Of a stretch of DNA of 64,000 nucleotides, positions 28,116-36,682 are shown piece by piece. Made by a program: the position numbers and the translations under genes. A model generated the notes under the pieces. The model did not search any database. It worked only from the letters and a program-made list of their open reading frames with translations, and was not told where the DNA came from. This stretch comes from Lentimicrobiaceae bacterium (lineage in GTDB: Bacteria; Bacteroidota; Bacteroidia; Bacteroidales; P3), in contig JAFLTI010000003.1 of the NCBI GenBank assembly GCA_022510485.1, forward strand, positions 1 through 64,000. Reading direction: 5' to 3'. Position 1 is the first letter of the stretch, and every line of letters starts with the position of its first letter.

Positions 28116-28718
28116 ATGATAAAAAAGAGGTTCTTGCCTTACGTTTCGGTGCTTATAGCCTTTATGGCTGCCGGTTTTTCGGCAGCATCGGCACAGTCGG
28201 CAGGTACTGTAGAAATAGAAGCGGATCAATGGGTTCTTTCTCCTGCCGGCGGTAGCGACACGCTTATCGATATACAAACCGGTCTTCCGAAGTTGATAAA
28301 CGGTACATCCGTTATCGGTTATTGGAATATAGGCGAGCCTATAACGGAAACCTTTGGCAGCGATTTAGACTTTGATGCCTCCAAAAAGCGTCTTACACAG
28401 GGTTTTGAACAGGGAGAGGGGTTTATCGAAGACCCCTTTGAGCCGGAAGTATCCAACCAAGACGGTCAAGAATTGCCTGCTGTCAAGGTGTTTCCCAATC
28501 CTGTGCGGAATGGTCTCCATGTGGTTTTATCCGATGATACCGGGCTTAGATATAGGCTCAGCCTGCGAAATCTGCAAGGTGTTTTGATTTATACCCGCCA
28601 AGAAGCGAAAGCGGGAGGCTATAGTTTGGATATGACACGGCTGTCTGCCGGAATATACGTATTGGAAGTGGAAACGGACAAGGGCAGCCAATCGTTTAAA
28701 ATAGTGAAAGTAGAATAA
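28116..28718 (+). CDS. small exported protein with T9SS type A sorting domain
   Basis: A 200-aa protein with a signal peptide (about 1-27, ending SAASAQ). The middle part (about 28-120) has no recognised domain and contains an acidic stretch. The last ~75 residues have the type IX secretion C-terminal signal pattern: VKVFPNPVRNGLHV, LRNLQGVLIY, LSAGIYVLEVE and SFKIVKVE. Such domains direct export across the outer membrane and surface attachment. The start ATG at 28116 was chosen over a TTG 21 nt upstream. The fibre gene starts 18 nt later, so both are probably made together. Confidence 0.85.
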   Translation: MIKKRFLPYVSVLIAFMAAGFSAASAQSAGTVEIEADQWVLSPAGGSDTLIDIQTGLPKLINGTSVIGYWNIGEPITETFGSDLDFDASKKRLTQGFEQGEGFIEDPFEPEVSNQDGQELPAVKVFPNPVRNGLHVVLSDDTGLRYRLSLRNLQGVLIYTRQEAKAGGYSLDMTRLSAGIYVLEVETDKGSQSFKIVKVE

Positions 28719-28736
28719 CGCTTGAATAAAAGGGAT

Positions 28737-31538
28737 ATGAAGACTTTTTTTCGGGAATTGATTTTGATTTCGTGCCTGATGTTGGGAACATTCGCCGGAA
28801 TACAGGCTCAGAAAGTGCCGGGAGCTATCAAGTATCAGGCTGTTTTGCGCGATGTAAACGGTGCGCCTTTAACTAACCAAGACAACGTGAACCTGCGTAT
28901 AAGTCTGCGTACGGAAGACCCCGTCAATGGGCAGATTGCCTACCAAGAAGAACATAGAGGGGTGGCTACCAATGCCTACGGATTGATCAATTTAGAGATA
29001 GGACGTGGAACGTCTGTGCAGGGCAGTGATTTGCACCAAGTGCCTTGGGCTGACGGCAACATTTACGTGCAGATAGAGATAGAGATAGACGGTACGGGCT
29101 ATACCTATATGGGGGCATCGGAACTGCTTACCGTTCCTTATGCTTTTTATTCGGCAAACTCGCAGGTTGATAACCTCTATGACCAACTCGGCGATAATGT
29201 TCTGCCTAAGTTCGATTCGGTAAACAATACCTTGGTTAATTCGGGCATTTCGCAGGCGGACAATAGGGATATAAAAATAGACGGTAACGATATAGAGATT
29301 GAAGGCAGCGATATAAAGATAAGTGGTAGTAATAATGTAGAGATAGCTGCCACCCAGACGGTTACTATAGATGCTGCCAATGTGGTTATCAAGAGCAGCA
29401 ATAGTGATTCGGCTCTTATGCGGAATGGCTATAAATTGCCCATAAGGATAGGAAGAAGCGGTCAGGTGTTGGGTTTGATAGACAATAGAGGAACTATGGA
29501 TTGGGTAAATGGCGGTAGTGGTAGTGGAGGAAGTGGAAGTGGTGGAGGTAGTGGTAGCGGTGGCGGTTACACTCCGCCAAGCTGGAATAACGGAGAAGAC
29601 GGTCAATTAGTGTATTGGAATGATAGTATAGGAGATTTTGCCGTTACGCCGAATTTTATTTACAATTATAACGGAAACCGAGATTTTGTGCTGAACGGCA
29701 ATATTACAAGAAATAGCAACAGTAACGTATTGCGTGCCGACCAGTTGGATAGTGCCGAGATTTGGGTAGGTGGAAAATATGCATCCCGTCTTACTCCGGT
29801 TAAGATGAATGGAACTGTTACGATGGACGAAAACGGTGTAACCACGCTTCATTTGGATGGGAGTGTGATAATGGAGAACGGAAAAACCAAACTCAATGTA
29901 GTAACAAAAGGCGGTATAGAACTGATTCCGGGAGTGGATAAAGATACTTTGGCAGTGGCTGGCGGTCTTGACGTGGAACTGAAAGGCGGCATAGAACTGA
30001 TTCCGGGCGCAAACGGCAACAGAGATACTTTGGCAGTGGCGGCTACGAAACTTTGGGATACGACAACCGATGAAAATACTGGGCATATTTATTTACACCC
30101 TGTTACCGATAGGTATGATACCTATGTTGGAATTGGGGTGCCAACGCCTAATTCGGTATTCCATGTGTCCGGTTTGAGTGTGGATGACCCTAAAGCCTTG
30201 TTCAGTGAGTGCGATGTTGAGTTTACGAGCCAATCATCGGCACAAACCATACCTGCACCTAGATTCTTATGGGATTACCAGAAAGCTTCCTTGTTCTTTG
30301 GGGCTCTGAGTAGTGGAGAAAATCCCCGAGATAGAACGGGAGACTATGCTTTCGCTGCCGGATTGGATGCTACTGCCTCCGGCGATTACTCCTTTGCCAT
30401 AGGAAGTAACAGTTTGGTTTCTACAGATTCTGCCTTTGCTTTAGGAAATGAGGCTATAGTCACAAGTGGGTCCTCTGGCTCTTTTGCCATAGGAAATTTG
30501 AGTAGTGTGAACGGACAGAACGCAGTGGCTATAGGAACGGAATCAGAGATAACTGGAAACAAAGGCATAGCTGTAGGGTATCGCGCTCAAGCGATAGGAG
30601 ACAACACTATTGTGTTGGGACCGGATCAGATAGCGACAGGAGGCTCGGTAGTCATAGGCCGTCACAATATTAAAGATGGCAGTAATCCAATAGAGGATGA
30701 TTTGATTATAGGAGCCGACAATACAGTAACTGGAAAAAATTCGATTGCTATTGGAAAAGGCAATACAGTGAACAACGATGGTTCTATTATAATAGGACGG
30801 AATATACAAGGGTTTTCCAAAAACTCGCTTGTTGTGGGTTCAGATGTAACATTTGAAGGGGCAACTGTATTTGGCAGCCTTGCTTCTAAATACGGTACAA
30901 TCCAACGTACCGTTTCGGTTGGTCAGGGTAATTCATTTGGTTCTTCGAGTGCGTATTCAGGTACGTATGAATACAGTAATATGTTAGGTTCCGGCTTGAT
31001 AAACAATGAAGGATCCAACCTGACTATGATAGGAGACAATTATTGGTCAGACTATGATGCCCTTGGCACAAAGCCTATCTTTATGTATGGGTCTGGCACT
31101 TGTCTTTCAGCGGTAGGACCTGTATTTTTTGAAATAGACGCAGATGGAAGTGTTTTTATAGGTGGTCATTTGAGTGAGATCAGTGATGCTCGCTATAAGA
31201 CCGATATCAAGCCGATGCTTTGGGCTCCGTCTTTCTTAGATTCGATTACTCCGGTTTCTTATGTTTGGAAAACCGACTCGGTGGAGAAAAAACAACAGTT
31301 CGGCTTCATTGCCCAAGATGTACGCAGAGTGTTTCCTCAATTGGTAAGCGAAAGCAAAAAGGGTATGCTGAGTCTGAATTATATCGGTCTAATACCGGTA
31401 CTTTGGCAGATAAACCGGGATCTTTCGCACAAGGTAAACGATTTGGAAGAACGTTTGCAAGCACAGGAACGTAAGAATGCCGAATTGGAAGAACGGCTGC
31501 GGATAATAGAAGAAGCAATCAAAGAATTGAAGAAATAA
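28737..31538 (+). CDS. trimeric fibre-like surface protein with S74 chaperone domain
   Basis: A 933-aa exported protein (signal peptide 1-24, ending IQAQ). The first domain (KVPGAIKYQAVLRDVNGAPL, about 25-140) is common in Bacteroidota fibre proteins. Next come isoleucine-rich beta repeats (DGNDIEIEGSDIKISG), a Gly/Ser linker (about 258-285) and beta-rich segments. About eleven YadA-like head repeats of the SFAIGSNSLV type follow (about 535-715). The C-terminus is a peptidase S74 intramolecular chaperone, with the self-cleavage motif S816-D817 in ISDARYKTDI, then a coiled coil. It has no T9SS signal of its own. No phage genes are nearby. Its stop overlaps the ftsE start. Confidence 0.85.
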   Translation: MKTFFRELILISCLMLGTFAGIQAQKVPGAIKYQAVLRDVNGAPLTNQDNVNLRISLRTEDPVNGQIAYQEEHRGVATNAYGLINLEIGRGTSVQGSDLHQVPWADGNIYVQIEIEIDGTGYTYMGASELLTVPYAFYSANSQVDNLYDQLGDNVLPKFDSVNNTLVNSGISQADNRDIKIDGNDIEIEGSDIKISGSNNVEIAATQTVTIDAANVVIKSSNSDSALMRNGYKLPIRIGRSGQVLGLIDNRGTMDWVNGGSGSGGSGSGGGSGSGGGYTPPSWNNGEDGQLVYWNDSIGDFAVTPNFIYNYNGNRDFVLNGNITRNSNSNVLRADQLDSAEIWVGGKYASRLTPVKMNGTVTMDENGVTTLHLDGSVIMENGKTKLNVVTKGGIELIPGVDKDTLAVAGGLDVELKGGIELIPGANGNRDTLAVAATKLWDTTTDENTGHIYLHPVTDRYDTYVGIGVPTPNSVFHVSGLSVDDPKALFSECDVEFTSQSSAQTIPAPRFLWDYQKASLFFGALSSGENPRDRTGDYAFAAGLDATASGDYSFAIGSNSLVSTDSAFALGNEAIVTSGSSGSFAIGNLSSVNGQNAVAIGTESEITGNKGIAVGYRAQAIGDNTIVLGPDQIATGGSVVIGRHNIKDGSNPIEDDLIIGADNTVTGKNSIAIGKGNTVNNDGSIIIGRNIQGFSKNSLVVGSDVTFEGATVFGSLASKYGTIQRTVSVGQGNSFGSSSAYSGTYEYSNMLGSGLINNEGSNLTMIGDNYWSDYDALGTKPIFMYGSGTCLSAVGPVFFEIDADGSVFIGGHLSEISDARYKTDIKPMLWAPSFLDSITPVSYVWKTDSVEKKQQFGFIAQDVRRVFPQLVSESKKGMLSLNYIGLIPVLWQINRDLSHKVNDLEERLQAQERKNAELEERLRIIEEAIKELKK

Positions 31539-32221
31539 TGGCGGCGATAGAGCAGAATCCCGTACTGTGGGTGGAAAATCTGGATGTGTACCAGAAAAAA
31601 GCCCGCGTTCTTTCGGAGGTAAGTTTTTCGATAAATAAAGGCGAATTCTTTTATCTGATAGGAAAGACGGGAGCCGGTAAGAGTTCTCTTTTGCGCACCC
31701 TCTATGCCGATATTCCCGTGCGTGCGGGGCAGGTGCATGTGGCTGGCTATAACTTGGCTACGCTCGCCAATAGGGAAATTCCCTACCTGCGCCGCAAATT
31801 GGGCGTGGTCTTTCAGGATTTTCAGTTGCTTACCGACCGCTCGGTTTACGAAAACTTAGAGTTTGTGCTGCGCGCCACCGACTGGAAAAACAAAGAGATT
31901 ATAAACCGCCGTATAGGCGAGGTCTTGGAAATGGTGGGAATGGAAAGCAAGGCGCATAAAATGCCTTACCAGCTTTCGGGAGGCGAACAGCAACGTCTTT
32001 CTATTGCGCGGGCATTGTTAAACAAGCCCGAAGTGATTCTTGCCGATGAACCTACGGGAAACCTCGACCCCGATACTTCCGAAGAAATTATGCGTCTGTT
32101 GGTGCAGATAAGCCGGGACTGCGCGGTTTTGGTGGCTACGCACGACTTTTTAATCATTACCAAATTTCCCTCGCATATCTTGGTGTGCGAAGATGGCAAG
32201 GTTCGCCACGAAAAATTGTAA
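31538..32221 (+). CDS. FtsE-like ABC transporter ATP-binding protein
   Basis: A 227-aa ATPase with Walker A GKTGAGKSSLLRT, Q-loop VFQDFQLLTDRSV, the signature LSGGEQQRLSIARAL and Walker B VILADEPTGNLDP. The sequence and size are close to FtsE, which with FtsX controls peptidoglycan hydrolases at the septum. No ftsX lies beside it. The ATG overlaps the fibre gene stop by one nucleotide. The 3' end is 2 nt from the convergent dusB end, and no terminator fits between. Confidence 0.85.
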   Translation: MAAIEQNPVLWVENLDVYQKKARVLSEVSFSINKGEFFYLIGKTGAGKSSLLRTLYADIPVRAGQVHVAGYNLATLANREIPYLRRKLGVVFQDFQLLTDRSVYENLEFVLRATDWKNKEIINRRIGEVLEMVGMESKAHKMPYQLSGGEQQRLSIARALLNKPEVILADEPTGNLDPDTSEEIMRLLVQISRDCAVLVATHDFLIITKFPSHILVCEDGKVRHEKL

Positions 32222-32223
32222 GC

Positions 32224-33201
32224 TTAAGCGGAATAAGAATCTAATAATTCCTGCACCTCCTGCAAGGAGCAGGAAAGCATAAGTTTTACCTTTATCGGCT
32301 TGAATCCGGGCAGCCCTTTGAAAAAGCCGGGATAATGAATCTTCATTTCCTGTGCCGCCACCCGCTCGCCCTTACATTCAATTTCTTTTTGAAATAACTG
32401 CAAGCATACTTTTTTGCGTTCCTCCACATCGGGAGCGGGGAGTTCGCCTCCGCTTTGCATAAAGTGTTTTACCTGTGCAAAAATCCAAGGATTTCCGATA
32501 GCCGCCCTGCCGATAAGAATACCGTCTACTCCGTACTCTTGTTTGGCTTGCACGGCTTTTTGCGCCGAATCTATATCGCCGTTGCCGAATACGGGAATAT
32601 GCATACGCGGATTGTTCTTTACCTGCCCTATAAGGCTCCAGTCGGCAATGCCGCCGTAGAGCTGGGCGCGGGTGCGTCCGTGTATGCTGATGGCGGCTAT
32701 ACCTGCATCTTGCAGGCGTTCCGCCACTTCTACTATGGGTTTGCTGCTTGCATCCCAGCCCAAGCGGGTCTTTACCGTTACAGGCAGGTTTATTTCCTGC
32801 ATGGCTCTTACTACGGCAGAGGTTACCGCCACCATTTTGGGTATATCCTGCAAGATGCCGCTACCCGCACCCTTGCTTACGATTTTGCGCACGGGGCAGC
32901 CCCAGTTGAGGTCTATGAAGTCGGGCTGTTTGGAGGCGGCTATTTCGGCGGCACGGCGCATACTCTGCTCGTCGTGCCCAAAAATCTGAATACCGGTGGG
33001 GCGTTCTTCGGGGCGGAACTCCATTTTGGAGAGCGTTTTTTGAGCCAAGCGCACTACGGCGTCTGAAGATACAAATTCACTTACCAACACATCTGCCCCA
33101 TATTGTTTGCACAGACTGCGGAAAGGAGCGTCGGTAACCGCTTCCATAGGCGAAAGCCAAAGCGGAAAATCGCCCAAGTCGATATTGCCTATTCGAGCCA
33201 T
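32224..33201 (-). CDS. tRNA-dihydrouridine synthase (DusB-type)
   Basis: A 325-aa FMN enzyme that reduces uridines in the tRNA D-loop. It shows LSPMEAVTDAPFRSLC, IDLNWGCPVRKIVSKGAGS with the catalytic cysteine, VKTRLGWD, SIHGRTRAQLY, FGNGDI and GILIGRAAIGNPWIF. It is the last gene of the seven-gene lpxD unit and overlaps the end of the pfkB gene by 13 nt. Confidence 0.92.
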   Translation of the reverse strand: MARIGNIDLGDFPLWLSPMEAVTDAPFRSLCKQYGADVLVSEFVSSDAVVRLAQKTLSKMEFRPEERPTGIQIFGHDEQSMRRAAEIAASKQPDFIDLNWGCPVRKIVSKGAGSGILQDIPKMVAVTSAVVRAMQEINLPVTVKTRLGWDASSKPIVEVAERLQDAGIAAISIHGRTRAQLYGGIADWSLIGQVKNNPRMHIPVFGNGDIDSAQKAVQAKQEYGVDGILIGRAAIGNPWIFAQVKHFMQSGGELPAPDVEERKKVCLQLFQKEIECKGERVAAQEMKIHYPGFFKGLPGFKPIKVKLMLSCSLQEVQELLDSYSA

Positions 33202-34229
33202 CGGGTGTTCCGTTCTTCGATTTTACGGATTCGGGGCAGGAGTTCCCGCCACTGCGCGGCAGTGAGTTTTGGTCCTGTAACCTGCACTACTTGGGTGGCA
33301 ACGGTGGAGGCGATTTCGCCACATTCCTGTACGCCGAGCCCGCGGCTCATGCCGTACAGGAATCCGGCGGCATAACTGTCGCCGGCACCGTTGCTGTCGG
33401 TCTTTACCACTTTGTCGGCATCTATCGTATGGAGTTTGCCCCGGTGCATCACAATCGAGCCTCGGGAGCCGAGTTTGATTACCGCCACCGCCACTTGCTC
33501 AGCCAAAAGGTTCAAGGCTTGCAGGCTGTCTTTGCCTGTAAAGGCAAGCGCTTCTTCTTCGTTGGCAAAAACCACGTCTACCATAGGCAGTATATGGCGT
33601 ATAAACTCAAGATGACTCTTTACGATATTGTAGCTTGCCAAATCCAAGGAAATCACCATACCGCATTGGTTTGCCGTTTGCAGCGCCTTTTCAAGCAGGG
33701 CGTAATTCTGCACCATATAACCCTCAATATGGAAATAGCCGTACTGCGAAAATATTTCGGGGCGGATATTTTCTTCGGTCATAGAACAGGCAGCTCCCAA
33801 ATAAGTGGCGAAAGTGCGCTCCGTATCGGGGCTCATCAAGGTGATTGCCGTTCCGGTAGGCGTTTCGATACGCTTAAAGTAGGGCGTGATGCCGTGGTTG
33901 GTAAGGTGTTCTATATAAAAATCACCGTAAATGTCGTTTTTGCCGATTTGCCCTATAAAGCCGCAATGCCCTCCCAAAGCGGCAATGGAAGTAATGGTAT
34001 TGGAAGCCGAGCCACCTGTGGCTAAAACAGGTTGGGTCTGTCCGAAATAATTGAGGATTACCCCTGCCTGTTGCTGGTCTATAAGGGTCATGCTGCCCTT
34101 GGGCAATGCCCACTTTTCCAGCAACTCGTCGGAGGGAAGCTGAAAGATAAGGTCAACCAAGGCGTTTCCCATACCGAGAATCTTACCTTGTTTGGAAAGT
34201 TTTTTGTTTGCTTGCATAGCTTTGCTCAT
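33189..34229 (-). CDS. PfkB family carbohydrate/nucleoside kinase
   Basis: A 346-aa ribokinase-family enzyme, closest in pattern to adenosine kinase-like members. It has ILGMGNALVDLIF at the start, LATGGSASNTITSIAALG, VFANEEEALAF and the C-terminal signature TDSNGAGDSYAAGFLYG with the catalytic Asp. The ATG at 34229 overlaps the priA stop as ATGA; this supports the start over an upstream ATG. The substrate (adenosine, ribose or another sugar) is undecided. Confidence 0.88.
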   Translation of the reverse strand: MSKAMQANKKLSKQGKILGMGNALVDLIFQLPSDELLEKWALPKGSMTLIDQQQAGVILNYFGQTQPVLATGGSASNTITSIAALGGHCGFIGQIGKNDIYGDFYIEHLTNHGITPYFKRIETPTGTAITLMSPDTERTFATYLGAACSMTEENIRPEIFSQYGYFHIEGYMVQNYALLEKALQTANQCGMVISLDLASYNIVKSHLEFIRHILPMVDVVFANEEEALAFTGKDSLQALNLLAEQVAVAVIKLGSRGSIVMHRGKLHTIDADKVVKTDSNGAGDSYAAGFLYGMSRGLGVQECGEIASTVATQVVQVTGPKLTAAQWRELLPRIRKIEERNTRWLE

Positions 34230-36679
34230 TGAGGGTCTACATCTACCACAACACGCAGTTTGGCAAAACGGTTGTCGGATAAAAAGCGGTCTATACATTG
34301 CTGCAGGCGGGCTTTCATCCGTTCTATTTGCGGCGTGCGTTCTATCTTTAACAAAATTTCCTGTATATAATATGTATTGATGCGGCTCACTATGGGGTAT
34401 TGAGGCCCCAGCACACGTTCCCCGAAAATGTTTTTCAAATCGCCTGCCAGCGCGCGCCCCGCCTCAAACACAAGGGCGTCGTCTTTATGGCGCAGGCTCA
34501 ACCGTATCAAGCGGTAAAAAGGCGGATAGCGAAAAAGCATACGTTCCTGAATCTGATGGGTGTACATAGAGGCATAATCGCTGTTCATCACATCCTGTAT
34601 TACCTGAAGTTCGGGCTTATGGGTCTGTATCACCACTTCGCCGCCTCCCTCCTTTCTGCCTGCCCGTCCGCTCACTTGGGTCATCAAATGAAAACTGCGT
34701 TCGTAAGACCTGAAGTCGGGAAAAGAGATCAGGCTGTCCGCATCTAAAATACCCACCACTGCCACGTTGTCAAAGTCAAGCCCTTTGGTAACCATCTGCG
34801 TGCCTACCAAAATATCGGTCTTACGGTTCTGAAAGTTCTCTATTATCTTATGGTAAGAGCCTTTGGCGCGGGTGCTGTCTAAATCCATGCGCTCTATCTT
34901 GGCTTGGGGAAAGAGCAGCTGCAAATCTTCTTCTATGCGCTCCGTTCCAAAGCCTTTCATACGCAAGGAAGGATTACCGCATTGGGGGCATAGCTTGGGC
35001 TGGTTTATGGTATAACCGCAGTAGTGGCAGAGCAATACCGAGCGGTGCTTGTGATAGGTGAGGGTAACATCGCATTTGCTACAAGCCGGCACATGACCGC
35101 ACACCTCACATTCCAAGCGGGTGGAAAAGCCTCTCCGGTTCTTAAACAGAATTACCTGCTTCTTGTTTTCTAAGGCAAGCCTTATCTTTTCGGCAAGCAG
35201 AGAAGAAAAATTGCCCTGCATACTCTTTTGCCGCTTTTCTTCTTTCAAGTCAGAAACCAAAATATCGGGCAGCTTAACCCCTCCGTAGCGGGTAAAAAGC
35301 GTTGCCAAGGCGTATTTTCCGTGCAGGGCGTTGTAATACGATTCTATGGAGGGAGTGGCGGAACCCAAGAGGGTTTTGGCTCCGTGCAGATGCGCTAAGA
35401 AAACGGCGGCATCGCGGGCGTGGTAACGGGGGGCGGGATCTTGCTGCTTGTAAGAGGTTTCGTGTTCTTCGTCTACGATAATAAGCCCCAGATTGCTGAA
35501 AGGCAGAAACAATGCCGAGCGCGCGCCCAAAATAACGCGGTAGCGCGTGCCGGTGTTTTTCCAAATCTCTACTTTTTCGGCTTCGTTGTAGCGCGAATGA
35601 TAAACCCCTACCGTATCGCCAAAATACTTGCGCAGGCGCAGAATCATCTGTGCCGATAGGGCTATTTCGGGCAGGAGAAACAACACCTGCTTGCCCTGCT
35701 CCAAAACTTGGCGTATAAGCTGAATGTAGATTTCGGTCTTGCCGCTGGAAGTTACCCCGTGCAGCAGGCACACATCCTTTTGTTGCAAGCCCGATTGTAT
35801 TTGTTCCAATGCCGTTTGCTGGGCTTGCGAAAGTTGCACGTTTTCGGGGGCGGTCTTGGCGTTGTCGGCATTTCCCAAACGGCTTTTGGCGCGTTCTGAA
35901 ATTTCAAAAACGCCTTTTTTTACCAAAGCGTTCAGGGCGGTGGCGTTCTGCCCCGACTTGGATAACAGCAAGGCTTTGCTTACCAGTCCCTCTTCGGCTT
36001 TGAAACTGAGGCTCACATAAGCCAAGAGTATCTGTAGTTGAGAAAAGGCGCGTTTTTCCAAGCGGCTGAACAGTTCTTGCTGTAGGTCGGCATTGTCCAT
36101 ATACGTATGGCTCCAGCGCACAAAAACTTCGCGCAAAGGGCGGTATCTTTCCGAAATTTCTTCTTTTACGAGTATTACTCCCTGCTCGCGCAAGCCTCGC
36201 ACCAAAGGAAAAACCTTGGCCTGCGCCGAGGCTTGCGCGGCCTGTTCAATTGTAATTTCGCCCATGCGCTCTATGGCGGAGATAATATCGAGCTGCCGCT
36301 GGTTGAGCATGGAAATATCCCCGTCAAAATCGGGGTTGAGCACCAGTTTGGTTTCGTTGTCTAACTTAAAGCCGGAGGGCAGTGCGGCTGCCATTATTTC
36401 GCCTTCGGTGCACAGATAGTAGTTTGCCATCCATTTCCAAAAGTCGAATTGCTTTTGGTTTACTACCGGCTCTTCGTCTAATACGGCGATAATGGGCTTT
36501 GCCTGTGCTTGGGCTTCTGTGTGGATGCGCTTTACCAATCCTGCATAAACCTTGCTTTTGCCTAAGGGTACGCAAACGCGCATACCCGCCTGCAGGCGTT
36601 CCGCCATTTCATCGGGAACGGCATAGGTTAGTTCCAGCCGCAAGGGCAGGGGAAGAAGCACATCCGCAAACACGCCCAT
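34226..36679 (-). CDS. primosomal protein N' (replication restart helicase PriA)
   Basis: An 817-aa 3'-5' helicase that reloads the replisome at stalled forks. The N-terminal DNA-binding domain (about 1-100) is followed by the helicase core with HGVTSSGKTEIYIQL and LIIVDEEHETSYKQQD. Eight zinc-ligand cysteines then follow (CEVCGHVPACSKCD ... CHYCGY ... CPQCGN), and TQMVTKGLDFDNV and VSGRAGRKEGGGEV complete the conserved motifs. The gene begins 3 nt after murA. Confidence 0.95.
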   Translation of the reverse strand: MGVFADVLLPLPLRLELTYAVPDEMAERLQAGMRVCVPLGKSKVYAGLVKRIHTEAQAQAKPIIAVLDEEPVVNQKQFDFWKWMANYYLCTEGEIMAAALPSGFKLDNETKLVLNPDFDGDISMLNQRQLDIISAIERMGEITIEQAAQASAQAKVFPLVRGLREQGVILVKEEISERYRPLREVFVRWSHTYMDNADLQQELFSRLEKRAFSQLQILLAYVSLSFKAEEGLVSKALLLSKSGQNATALNALVKKGVFEISERAKSRLGNADNAKTAPENVQLSQAQQTALEQIQSGLQQKDVCLLHGVTSSGKTEIYIQLIRQVLEQGKQVLFLLPEIALSAQMILRLRKYFGDTVGVYHSRYNEAEKVEIWKNTGTRYRVILGARSALFLPFSNLGLIIVDEEHETSYKQQDPAPRYHARDAAVFLAHLHGAKTLLGSATPSIESYYNALHGKYALATLFTRYGGVKLPDILVSDLKEEKRQKSMQGNFSSLLAEKIRLALENKKQVILFKNRRGFSTRLECEVCGHVPACSKCDVTLTYHKHRSVLLCHYCGYTINQPKLCPQCGNPSLRMKGFGTERIEEDLQLLFPQAKIERMDLDSTRAKGSYHKIIENFQNRKTDILVGTQMVTKGLDFDNVAVVGILDADSLISFPDFRSYERSFHLMTQVSGRAGRKEGGGEVVIQTHKPELQVIQDVMNSDYASMYTHQIQERMLFRYPPFYRLIRLSLRHKDDALVFEAGRALAGDLKNIFGERVLGPQYPIVSRINTYYIQEILLKIERTPQIERMKARLQQCIDRFLSDNRFAKLRVVVDVDPQ

Positions 36680-36682
36680 TGC

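Noticed and set aside
28737..31538. Prophage remnant suggested by the S74 tail-fibre domain
   Set aside because: The protein has a Sec signal peptide and YadA-like repeats, lies beside a T9SS protein and ftsE, and no capsid, tail, terminase or integrase gene is nearby.
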